A DNA stretch of 64,000 bases from Brassica napus (lineage: Eukaryota; Streptophyta; Magnoliopsida; Brassicales; Brassicaceae), in the NCBI RefSeq assembly GCF_020379485.1, contig NC_063452.1, positions 25,116,770 to 25,180,769 on the forward strand, read 5' to 3'. The position numbers and the translations under genes were made by a program. The notes under the pieces were generated by a model. It had not been told where the DNA came from. It made no database searches and was given only the letters and a program-made list of their open reading frames with translations. Positions 34,527 to 45,137 of this stretch are shown here, one piece after another (the stretch's first letter is position 1; each line of letters opens with the position of its first letter).

Positions 34527-36222
34527 AATTGTTTCACTCATTTTCATCTTCTCCATCAAACACAACAGCCTCTAGTTCTGGTTCATTAAGGGAAAGATCT
34601 TCAAACTCAAGTCTTCCAATATTAAGATCATCCAAAGAATCAAATTGGTCACCTCCAACATCCTACATCTTGTTAGGACTTTCTTTGTAAGCAGAACTCC
34701 TTCTAGATAGGAGACGAAGATTAGTATGCACAAATACCAAATCTTCAGCTGTTTGTAGCATAATCTTTTTTTTTGTTGCAAAATGGATGAACTTGTAAGT
34801 GCTCCAGTTCCTTTCACAACACGAGGATGAAGAAGGCTGTCAAAGCAACTTAAATGCTAAGGCTTGAAGCTTTGGAGCTGAAGATCCATGAACTGCCCAC
34901 CATCTTAAAGGTTCTACGATAAATCTATTATGGATTGCATCAACACTACCAAAATCTTTCAAGCTTAAAGAGAAATTAGAATATTCAATGTTAACCTCTC
35001 TCCTTTCATCTTGATTTGAAAAATACTTCATGATGCAATTTTTTCTTTCTCTAGTAATCTCCAAATCTTGATGTGGACATTTTCTACTATTCTCTTCTCT
35101 AAGCCATTCTGAGCTATAATATCTGCATCCAACAAAATAAACAACAATAATTTTTTACTTAAATAACTAACGAAACTGTTTAAATTTTAGTTTATAAGAT
35201 AATAAACCAAATGAACTAGAAAAGACTTATAACTTACTTGGGATTTAAAGAATGTGCCATACAATGGAGAGGAGTGTTACTCTTACTCCAACGAGAGGTC
35301 AAAATAGACTGCACCGCATTCCAAAAAACCGAGTCATCTTCAAATTCTTTCCTTTCCTTTCTAAAGATAAACTTTTTCACAGTCTGTATCATGCTTTCCC
35401 ACCACTCATAAACCAGATGAAGTGAAGGCTTATCAGTGTCAGCTGCTCTAATCACATTATATATCGGCAAAGTGAAAGACAAAGCATAATCAATCTCATC
35501 CCATAACATCTCATCTAATATCTTTTTCTTTACTGTCGATGCTCTTTCTACACCATCATCTTTATAATCATCCCATTTAGGACTGATCACCATTTGTTGT
35601 AACCCGGTTTTTATTTTCTTGAATCTCTTAGGCATCACAACTGTTGAAGCAAACCTGTAAAAATAAACTTAATAATCTTAATTTTTTTTATAAAATAATT
35701 GTAATTAAGATTGAGCTTAACAAAAAAGAAGACAAACCTTGTCGAAGCAATTGTAAGGAGTTTAAGATCACAATGTTCTGTGAACATGACAAGCCTCACT
35801 CCATGGTTCATAATAAAGTTCTTGATCCAAGTGGCATCCTCACTGATAGACTTTATCCAATAACAAGCATCATACACTTCTTCATTGCTTCTTGTATTAT
35901 AAACATGTGCACATATGTTTTTGAGAGCAAGATTCAAAGTATGAACCACAAATGGTGTCCAGAAGATAGTAGGAAACTTAGATAAAATAAGTGCACCAGC
36001 TTTTACACAATTTGAAGCGTTATCTGTGAGTACTTGAACCACATTCTCATGTCCAACCTCCTTGATGCATTCTATGATCATTTCTGCAATCACCTCACCA
36101 GTTTTTGCTTCACCTTGAATGTTGACTGCTCTTAACATCATTGGACCACTCTCATTCGCAGCAATCAAATTTAAGCTAGGTCTTCGATGAGGGTCTGACC
36201 AGCCATCACTACATATGCTAAC

Positions 36223-36591
36223 TGATGTAGCGGAAGCTTTATAGAATAGAACTAGAGATCTGTTGATTCTGAGAATACCCGGAAAACTAGAATAATACAA
36301 AGATCTTATTTAGTTTAAGAGTGCCTAAGATCAATGTCTTCTTAAATTCGTTGAAAATACCTATGTTCTAGCCGAAAACAAGGAATAAAGAGAAATCTCT
36401 TAACTTTTATTAATCAAATCATAAACTAAATACAACTCTAGGCATAATAAACTATTTATATAAAATCCAAATAACTTTAGAACTATTAAAAACCTTAAGA
36501 TAATTCCCACTAATTAAAGATAAATACTTAAATAAATAATAAACTAGATAATAATGATATTTAGAATATATCCAAATATCTCTCTGCATCA
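36223..36591 (-). repeat. 3' LTR of the miniature element (minus orientation)
   Basis: Almost identical to 37094-37463; a few substitutions were noted by eye, for example CGGAAGCTTTATAGAAT versus CGAAAGCTTTATACGAT. Confidence 0.9.
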
Positions 36592-36683
36592 TTCTCTCCG
36601 GGTTGGAGAAGATTCGCCCTCGAATCTTGCTGGTTGTCTGTATCTTATTTCTCTTCTTCTTCTTTTTCCATTGATAATATTTT

Positions 36684-37040
36684 TCAAATAAGAAAATAAG
36701 ATTTTTTTTCCACCTTAGACAAGATAATCAACATGGGCATGAATGATTCCATCTCCTCGCTACGATGATGTGTGAAAGCTCGTACTGGATCACTTTTAAC
36801 AAAAGCCCAGCTGGCTCCACAACTCCCAAAACGTGAGTAGCCTTGCCTCAAATTGCTGCCGCCCACGAGCAAGAAAATATTGTGACGAGTAACTTCATCG
36901 CTCAACTTATCAACCACTTGACCATAGAATTCATTGTCGTCGTACTGAATCCAACCGTCATCATCATAAAGATAAAAGATTGGATCGCTAACAATATCTA
37001 TGTAAACGATTTCTTCACTTTGACAGAACAAATTCTCCAT
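36684..37040 (-). CDS. 118-residue ORF inside the miniature LTR element, unknown family
   Basis: The ATG lies about 40 nt downstream of the primer-binding site, where gag would start. The predicted protein (MENLFCQSEEIVYIDIVSDP, acidic DDDGWIQYDDNEFYG, then DEVTRHNIFLLVGGSNLRQG, and a basic-to-hydrophobic end) has no recognisable capsid, zinc knuckle or protease motif. It fills most of the 502-bp interior. It could be a gag remnant, a captured host exon, or chance; an uninterrupted frame of this size in such a small AT-rich element is suggestive only. Confidence 0.45.
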   Translation of the reverse strand: MENLFCQSEEIVYIDIVSDPIFYLYDDDGWIQYDDNEFYGQVVDKLSDEVTRHNIFLLVGGSNLRQGYSRFGSCGASWAFVKSDPVRAFTHHRSEEMESFMPMLIILSKVEKKSYFLI

Positions 37041-37093
37041 GATCTAGAATCAAGTTTTGATTAAGAAACCAAAACACCAGCTCTGATACCACC

Positions 37094-37463
37094 TGATGTA
37101 GCGAAAGCTTTATACGATAGAACTAGAGATCCGTTGATTCTAAGAATACCCGGAAAACTAGAATAATACAAAGATCTTATTTAGTCTAAGAATGCCTAAG
37201 ATCAATGTCTTCTTAAATTCGTTGAGAACACCTATGTTCTAGCCGAAAACAAGGAATAAAGAGAAATCTCTTAACTTTTATTAATCAAATCATAAACTAA
37301 ATACAACTCTAGGCATAATTAAGCCTATTTATATAAAATCCAAATAACTTTAGAACTATTAATAACCTTACGATAATTCCCACTAATTAAGATAAATACT
37401 TAAATAAACAATAAACTAGATAATAATGATATTTGGAATATATCCAAATATCTCTCTGCATCA
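37094..37463 (-). repeat. 5' LTR of the miniature element (minus orientation)
   Basis: Lies next to the primer-binding site on the minus strand. Confidence 0.9.
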
Positions 37464-38108
37464 CTAACTCCCTTCTGTTTCCATGAATCCTTCAATGGCT
37501 GCAAGTGCACTTCAATGTTCTTTCTTTCTTTTTGGAGAAGTGTAGTCCTCAAAGCATTATAACCAGGAGGAACATATCCTGGAATTTGTGATGCACGCAC
37601 ATATGAATTGCGATAATGAGGATTTCTGGCAACATTAAAAGACAAGCCGCTTGTACAGAACATTCTAAATATTTCACCATCACACTGCTCTCTGGCCTAA
37701 TTATTGAATGCTTTTTCTTAAGCTAAACCCATTACTTTTCTCTTCTTTGACACAGTCTCACTTGTATCAGGAAATTTGTAGCTCATGTCATAGTCAAGAG
37801 ACGAAGCAGATGCCTTTCTTGATGATGAAGGTAATGGAACTGGTGTAGAAGCTGAACGTTTTATCCTCTCCTTGCAATCATTAACCAATTTCTTCATGTT
37901 AACTTTTTGTTGTGGAGTAACTTTCAAGCATCCTTTGATTCCCTTAACTACTTCTTGCAAAAGATGAGTCACAACTCTAGTATAAGACCCAACATATGTA
38001 TTACTGCAGAATTTGCATTCAAACCTCCATGATTCCCCTCCTACTATCTTTTCAATCTTGTTGACATAAATCCATAAAGGTGCTTTGATATATGGTGTTT
38101 TAGACATC

Positions 38109-39255
38109 TTGTATATATGCTTTTCAATTGGTTTTCAAGTCTTTATCGAGTGTTCCTAGTCCTTTTCGAGTCATTACAGGTCTGGAGTGGCATTGGGTGG
38201 AAGATGGACCAGCTGGAACAAAAGAGGCAGAAAACGATGCAATTTGGTGATTTTCACGCAGAACATTAGAGCGGAGCAACCTGAGTGCCTGTTCCAGCAG
38301 CATAGATTTTTAAGGAAGTTTCCAAATATTTCGGGATTTTACCTAGGGCTTCCCCCTTTTACTCCCAGGCCGCCATAGACCTGCATATATATCTTTTCTT
38401 ATTTTTTATTATCATACTACGCTAGTTTTTACACAATAAACCATTGGAGACTTTTGTACTTGAAGATTTGCTACCTTGAAAGAGAAAAGGCTTCATCTTT
38501 CTCACCTTGAGAAGATTCCTGAACCCTATCTTATTTATTTATTGATTCAACATGTTTTCTTCATCTATTGTCTCAGTGATTTCTCTGTTCATGGCTGAGT
38601 AGTGGCTTGTTAGGTTTAGGGTGTTAGGGATCATGGATCAATGAGTTAGACACAAATAGGATTGTTATTCCTTGATATCTCTGTCTATTGCTAATCTTAA
38701 TGCTTGTGTTAAACTGGCCATTTATCATCTGATCGTATGTTTAATCTAATCATCAAAAGTGTTTGAGGTTGCTAGAAAAAGCATAGATAGGCGATTTTTC
38801 CTTAGCCAACGAAAGCTGATGCTAAGGCAAATCGTGAACCAATTGAATCTGAACTTAATGTTGTCATCATTCTGATCCAAACGACAGTTTAGGCATTAGG
38901 ATTGCTTGATAAATTGGTAGACACCACGACAGTGGGTTTATCTATTCTTGTTGTTCAAGTTCTAGATTGGCTCTTATTGCCTTCCTCAATAGTTGTGTAG
39001 TTCATGATCCTAAGTATCCCGATGAATCACCTTGAACTTAGCTCTCTTAATCATCTAAAAACCTTAAACGAATTTATTACTTGCTTGTTACGAAACCTTA
39101 ATCTCAAAACTCCATCATTGTTTTAGCTAAGTATTGATCCAATAAAGATAAAGTGTAATCGTTGGTCTCTGCGGATTCGATCTTAAAGTGCTACATCGAC
39201 ATACCATTCGATTGTGGTAATATGCACATTAGGTTAATTGATGTGCTTATACACG
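38109..39255 (+). mobile_element. Probable solo LTR (Gypsy-like) in the hAT gene
   Basis: About 1.15 kb of sequence unrelated to hAT lies between the two 5' exons of the transposase gene. It begins TGTATATATGC and ends near CTTATACA. Its right part contains GGTCTCTGCGGATTCGATCTT and CATTCGATTGTGGTAATATG, which resemble the LTR 3' regions of large plant Gypsy (Athila-type) elements. No primer site, coding region or clean target duplication was found, so the edges are approximate. Confidence 0.45.
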
Positions 39256-39302
39256 TAATATGATGCTTTATCATCCACAACATCATCATCGGATGGATTC
39301 AT

Positions 39303-40591
39303 ATTCCTGAAACAATTGTTAAAATTTAACCAACAAATTAAAATACTATCTTCATAAAGTCTTGTCTTTTATGTATGCGGATACTTCACACATCAATGAT
39401 CTAAATATAAAAAAAAAGCAATTAACTTTAAAAAAAATTGTGATGATGAAGACATTACCGTACGTTATGTCGCAGAAACTAAACGTTCTCTGCAGTCAAA
39501 ACACAATTTGATATTAAGTTATTAACATAAAACTTTAACTTTAGTTGCAGAATCCAAGTTCAATTTTACTTCCAACCGTTACACCATTCAATCATCAAAC
39601 TATATAAAAAAAGAGGTTCATGTTTCTATAAAAGACAAAATTTCATCATCACTCCAACACATTAGAAAAGCATCTGTCGTAAAATCATGTTATCACTTAT
39701 CAATAGTTTTGTTTTTGTTTTCTGATAAACACCAAGAACACATCTGAGAAAATTACCTTGTTAGTTCTCTGGCTCCAGTACGAAGAAGAAGAAAGCAGCG
39801 ACGAGGAATGACGATTCATTAACTTAGTCTTGCCACTTTTTAATTAGGGTTTTCATCCCCTATATATTAATCGAGGAACATTTGAAAAGATGTAACCTCA
39901 ATTTTGTAATAATTAAAAAAAACAGTTAGCTTATATGTCAATCAATTAGATAGTTAATTAATCCTAAGTGTCAGTCTCACATTGAAATTGAAAAACATGT
40001 TGGTCCAATTCGATTTTTATATCTCACTAGAAACATTTAATACCAACTATATGATATTATTTCCTTAAATAAAACCTACCGAATTACCTAATGTGATTAT
40101 GATATATATAGTAATTAATGATTTTAAATAATGAAGATTTGATAATAATCTGTATACTTTCCATCATTTTTGTTTAATTCTTTACTATTAAAATAACTTA
40201 CACAATTACATTAATCATATATTAAAAATTTAGATTTTTTTGTATATGTTGTATTTTGAATTTTTCAAAACGGGTATAAATTACTAAAACTGTTAAAAGT
40301 CTCACATAAACTTTTGTGATCAATGTTTAAATTTTTTTCTATAATAAGATACAATGATAATAAAATCATATAAATAAATAATTTTATTTTAATAGGTGTT
40401 TAAGTTAATATATATATATATATACATATAGTTTAAATTTAATTATATATCATATACGATAGACAAAATTGATTGTTTTGATTTATTTATTTTAAAATGG
40501 TTGCGAATAAACAAGATTGGTCATTTGATTTATATGTGCAAGCCAATTTATTACATAATAGTAACTGATTTCTTAGTTATTTAATATATAA
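39303..40591. other. Upstream part of the hAT element and AT-rich DNA
   Basis: 39303 to about 39830 may be the leader and end of the hAT element. 39840-40590 is AT-rich with a (TA)n run at about 40410-40426. No gene is supported. Confidence 0.45.
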
Positions 40592-41385
40592 CTAGATCTC
40601 GATCCGCGCAATCGCGCGGATTTTTGTTTTCATTTATTTTTATATAAATATTTTGTTTTCAATTCTAAATTAGTATATATTATAATATATATGTGTCTAT
40701 CAATTTTCAAAACATAATAAGTTTACTATATATTTTTTTTCATTGAATAGATTGTTTCAAACTTTCACATGTATTTGTATCTTCTTCTATATATATTTTT
40801 TTCGGATTATTATTTCATTATTAAAATCATAACTATATATATAAAAATTAGTAAAATATTGTTTTATTGTCATATTCAAAGATATTGTAACATTTCACAA
40901 ATTTAGAAAGTTTTTAAAAAATTAAAATTTTCGCTTCATAGATTTATATTATCGAGTAAATAATTAAACATTTAGTTTTTGTTTAATTTTTAAAATAAAC
41001 TATATAGTTTAAAATTTGTTTTCATTGGTTTAAGGTAGTAAAAATTAATCATTGTTAGATAATATGATTTTTGTTATTTAAAAAAAAATCTTTATAATTT
41101 TAAAAGTTAACATCGACAAATATTTAAATATTTAGCATATAGAGGTATAGTATTACAACATTAAATTATATCTATTTAATTTATACTATCTATAAATTCA
41201 ATGAATCATTTATTGTTTAAATCCAATTATTGATAGCCCAAGAAAAATTTCTTGTAGACCCAAAATTTAAATGATAAGATTAGATATTAAATTTAACGTG
41301 ACTTTCTATGAATATGTCCATTAGGTCCATTTTTAAAAAAATCACACATGAATCAAAGTTGTGACTTCTGTTTTAATATATAAGA
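40592..41385 (-). mobile_element. Non-autonomous Helitron copy A
   Basis: On minus it begins TCTTATATATTAAAACAGAA and ends with the hairpin CCGCGCGATTGCGCGG followed by ATCGAGATCTAG. It sits between A and T, as Helitrons do, without a target duplication. It is about 90% like the copy at 44345-45137. It codes for nothing. Confidence 0.82.
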
Positions 41386-42296
41386 TACTCAGACCCAAAA
41401 ACTGAACTAAAACTAATACGAAAATACATGTTTAGGTTCTAAATGGAGCAAAAATCTATTGGGTGTTGTTTTTGGACCCATGGATCTCTATTCAAGTTCG
41501 GGTACCCAAAATATCTAAAATATTTTGTATATAATTTGTATATTTTGATATTTCAGATATGTTTTCACTATTATAAATATTATTTTTAAGTTTCTGATGT
41601 GATTTTTGGTTATAGTTTCGGGTTTCTGTAAAATTTCAAAATTGTTAAATTATGTTTTTGGTAATATAATAATTTTTATAATTAATGTGTAAATTTTGTA
41701 GGTCTATATTAAGCATAAAATATGGTGTATAACAACAGAGCCGGATGTAGGTCTATATTTTTATTTTATTTAAGTATTTAGTTCAAATCTTGAGTTTTTT
41801 TGAAGTAATTAGCTCAAATTCTATGATAATGCTCCATCAAATTTAAAAGTTTGTATTTGTGCTCCCAATTAAAAAATTTCCAAGATCTGTCACTGTATAG
41901 CAATATTTCATAACAACCATAATGTTTGAGGTGTTAAAATATTTTAGAAAAGAAGTCTATCACATGAACTAAAGAGTAACAATAGGAGCCATTTGAAATA
42001 TTTCAAATTTTTTTGTATGGTTAGAATAATTAATGGTAGGATAAAAAATAATAAAATAGTTATACATTGGTTCAACAATCTTTTTATAGTAGATTTTAAG
42101 AATGATTCCTTTTTATTAGTATAGATATATGTACATAAAATTTTATATGATTATGTCTCGATATAATTTTGGTTTTGATGATGTATTAGCTGTCGATTAA
42201 AATTAGAATGAAGACACTATAATTCTCATGAAATACTAATGTATTATATATGGTAACATCTTTTTGTTGACATATGGCAACTATTACGTAAAAAAA
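41386..42296. other. AT-rich DNA with an unpaired Helitron 5' end
   Basis: At 42125-42100 the minus strand reads TCTATACTAATAAAAAGGAA, a typical Helitron 5' terminus, but its own 3' end is not apparent; copy A may have inserted beside it. No gene is supported. Confidence 0.5.
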
Positions 42297-43780
42297 TCAT
42301 ACAATACTAAAAGTTGAATATCCTCAATGGAGAAGGTGTCCACGTCACTCTAAAAAATCTACCAATAGGAAACCTGCATTCGGACACGTCAGCACGGCTT
42401 TAGGTTTTGTTGGGCTTATTATTTTTTATCCGATTTGTTTGATGAGACGGCCCGTTAACTCATTGTTGTTCTTCGTCGTTTGTTCTTCGTCATTTCCTAT
42501 CCTCTTCTTCTCCTCTAACTGAAAGTCGATGACTCTCTCAAGAGGAGCTGGTCGTACTTGGCCTTTGGCTCCTGCACCGATTGGAATAGCTTGACGATCT
42601 CTTGTAGCTTCGGAGGAAGCTCTTCGATCGGTTGAAGGACGACGGAGATGATGATGAAGCCGATAAGGGAGGGACAATAACAGTTGGTATTTTCTGGAAC
42701 GTGACGATTGCTCGGAGGAAAGAGGGGATTGGCCGGAGAATTAGGTTTTTGAATGGAGGATTAACGGGGGAGAAGAAGGTTCGTTTGAATGGGATTAGAC
42801 GGAGCGATGAAAGGTAGCAAGAAGAAGACATGGATGCTGCCATAGAAGTCGACTTGAAGCTTCGAGATAGACGGAGATGGATGAATGTATATACCAAATC
42901 AAACACAATCCCCAGTTGAGTAATAAAGCTATGAATCTGGGTAATTTCGAATCTCATTTTTGTGACTTCGTTGCATTCTCTGACATGTCCTTTGCTTTTT
43001 CTTTCACGATATGTTCCTGTTACATAACACCGATGTAACCTTGACAGTGTTCGATCATGGAGATTATGGTCCAGGCTTTCGATTTCTTCCATATAGATTA
43101 AATGTGATCATTAAAGGGTTATAAAAAACATACAGAGTTTTTTTATCATAGCAAAATTATTTTATCACGTAAAATACAGTTTAAAAATACTCATGCATTT
43201 GTAATATTTAATAAAAAAATAAATATCAATTTTTTTACATATCACAAAGTTATTTATTATAATAAAATTATCCTTTATCGTGTAAGAATATTAAAAACAC
43301 TTATGTATATATAAAATTATATACAATATATATAGAGAGATATATCTCTTTTATTTTAAAAAATAATAATGATGTAAAATATTATTTTTCGATAACACAA
43401 TATAAATTATTTTTATATAATGATAATTACCAAATAAAAAAGAATTTTAATTTACGATAATATATTAACAAATCTAATTATTTTTATTTATTTAAGATAT
43501 GAAGACTTTATAACACAATATAAATTATTTTTAGACAATGATAATTATCAAATCAATAAAATTTCTTTTAATTTTTTTGTTAATTATATACTAACAAATA
43601 TATTTATTTATTAAGGATTATAAATCTTTTAGTTGCTTTAACCTTAAGTATGAGAGTTCAGAGGCAAAAAATCACTTTACAAATTACAATGTAGATTATT
43701 AAAATAAATATAAATTAATTAATTAAATAAAAGTTTAACTATACTAAACAATCTGCGCGTAGCGCGGATAAAAGATCTAG
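42297..43780 (+). mobile_element. Helitron carrying a captured SUFE1 fragment
   Basis: The 5' end TCATACAATACTAAAAGTTG follows an A (42296). The 3' end has the hairpin CTGCGC-GTA-GCGCGG and then ATAAAAGATCTAG before T (43781). Both ends and the A/T insertion point fit a 1.48-kb plus-strand Helitron. The cargo at about 42430-43090 has a higher GC content than the surrounding AT-rich DNA and includes an antisense plastid-gene fragment. Confidence 0.78.
42535..42843 (-). pseudogene. SUFE1: 5' fragment of a plastid SufE (SUFE1/CpSufE) gene, captured
   Basis: From ATG 42843 the minus strand encodes a transit-peptide-like sequence (MAASMSSSCYLSSLRLIPFK, ITFQK-like VTFQKIPTVIVPP, SASSSSPSS) that closely resembles, from memory, the N-terminus of Arabidopsis SUFE1 (At4g26500). 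After a frameshift near 42647 the third frame reads LQPIEELPPKLQEIVKLFQS and VQEPKAKYDQLL, the start of the SufE domain. Similarity ends at about 42535, before the catalytic Cys. SufE activates plastid and mitochondrial cysteine desulfurases for Fe-S cluster assembly. Only about 100 codons are present, so this is a non-functional copy inside the Helitron. A minus frame continues upstream to 43092 (MEEIESLDHNLHDRTLSRLH) and may be leader DNA or a second captured fragment. Confidence 0.82.
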
Positions 43781-44344
43781 TAAAAGTAATAATACTATCA
43801 ATGAATACTTATGTAGTTGTCGTAGATGTATATTATGATATTCTAAGGATGTAAATGAAGGTTGCACAAAAGAGGATATTAATAATATTCGAATTCAGAA
43901 TGGTACATATGATAATTATTAGGAGATAAATAGGGAGATTATTTAGTTGGTCTACAAAATACTAATGAAAGGGTCCAATAACCTTTTATAGGTAGATTTT
44001 TTAAGAATCTTTCCGTTTTAATAGTATAGATATCAAATAGTTAAGATAAATTTAAATATTTCAGATAAAATTTGTGGGTGTACACTGTACGATTGCAAGT
44101 ATTCAACCAGATAGCATAAAGAAAATTTAATATTTGAAACAATGAGTTTTATTGGGCCTAGTTTAAAAGTCTGTTAAGGCTACATTTGAAACCCGTTTAA
44201 TCTGCAGGATCAAGAGAACCTTGAGGAGGAAGGTGCACTATAAACACAACACGTGGAGCAATAAGCACCGTCCGTTTAAAAATGTATCCGTTGCTGTTTA
44301 AAGATGCAACAATACATATATAAAAACAGCGTATTAATATATCA
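43781..44344. other. Intergenic DNA with a Helitron 5' end
   Basis: At 44030-44005 the minus strand reads TCTATACTATTAAAACGGAA, a Helitron 5' terminus without a visible 3' partner. The remaining 300 bp hold no gene. Confidence 0.5.
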
Positions 44345-45137
44345 CTAGATCACGACCCGCGCAACCGCGCAGATTTTTTTTTCATTTATTTTTATATAAA
44401 TATTTTGTTTTCAATTCTAAATTGGGATATATTATAATATATATGTGTCTATCAATTTTTAAAACATAATAAGTTTACTGTATATTTTTTTCATTGAATA
44501 GATTGTTTTAAACTTTCACATGTATTTGTATCTTCTTATATATATATATATATTTTTGGATTATTATTTTATTATTTAAATCATAAATATATATATAAAG
44601 ATTATTAAATATTGTTTTATTGTCATATTCAAAGATATTATAACATTTCACAAATTTAGAAAGTTTTTAAAAAATTAAACTTTTCGCTTCATAGATTTAT
44701 ATTATCAAGTAAATAATTAAACATTTAGTTTTTGTTTAATTTTTAAAATAAACTATATAGTTTAAAATTTGTTTTCATTGGTTTAAGGTAGTAAAGATTA
44801 ATCATTGTTAGATAATATGATTTTTGTTATTTAAAAAAAATCTTTATAATTTTAACAGTTAACATCGACAAATATTTAAATATTTAGCATATAGAGGTAT
44901 AGTAATACAACATTAAATTATATCTATTTAATTTATACTATCTATAAATCCAATGGATCATCTATTGTGTAAATCCAATTATTGATAGCCCAATAAAAAT
45001 TTATGGTAGGCCCAAAATTTAAATGATAAGATTAGATATTAAATGTAACATGACTTTATAGAAATATGTACATTAGGTCCATTTTTTAAAAAATCACACA
45101 TGAATCAAGGTTGTGATTTCTGTTTTAATATATACGA
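44345..45137 (-). mobile_element. Non-autonomous Helitron copy B
   Basis: Same family and length as 40592-41385. On minus it ends with the GCGCGGTTGCGCGG-type hairpin and TGATCTAG, and starts TCGTATATATTAAAACAGAA. It sits between A and T. Confidence 0.82.

Larger units (their letters stand above)
36223..37463 (-). mobile_element. Miniature LTR retrotransposon (TRIM-like)
   Basis: Two near-identical LTRs (36223-36591, 37094-37463; about 370 bp, TGATG...CATCA) flank a 502-bp interior. A perfect 5-bp target duplication CTAAC lies at 36218-36222 and 37464-37468. On minus, the 5' LTR is followed by GG and then TGGTATCAGAGC (37091-37080), the initiator-tRNA-Met primer site. A purine-rich stretch precedes the other LTR. 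There is no gag-pol; the interior has one 118-codon frame. It was mobilised in trans and split the hAT transposase gene. Confidence 0.92.
34527..39302 (-). pseudogene. hAT transposase gene (BED finger + DUF659 + dimerisation), interrupted and dead
   Basis: On minus, a short first exon starts at ATG 39302 (MNPSDDDVVDDKA). The main part runs from 38107: a BED-type zinc finger (LWIYVNKIEKIVGGESWRFE, CKFC, H, C), a linker, and the DUF659/RNase-H-like core (SICSDGWSDPHRRPSLNLIA, VVQVLTDNASNCVKAGALIL, TPFVVHTLNLALKNI). Then come 35638-35234 (KWDDYKDDGVERAST, WWESMIQTVKKFIF) and the C-terminal dimerisation part (KLQALAFKLL, SSSSCCERNWSTYKFIH, AEDLVFVHTNLRLLSRR). Introns separate several parts. Two in-frame stops lie in the C-terminal region (after KLQALAFKLL and after SPNKM). 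The Cys often seen before the core His is Phe here. A 1.24-kb LTR element sits just before the first catalytic Asp, and about 1.1 kb of other DNA separates the first two exons. Confidence 0.82.
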
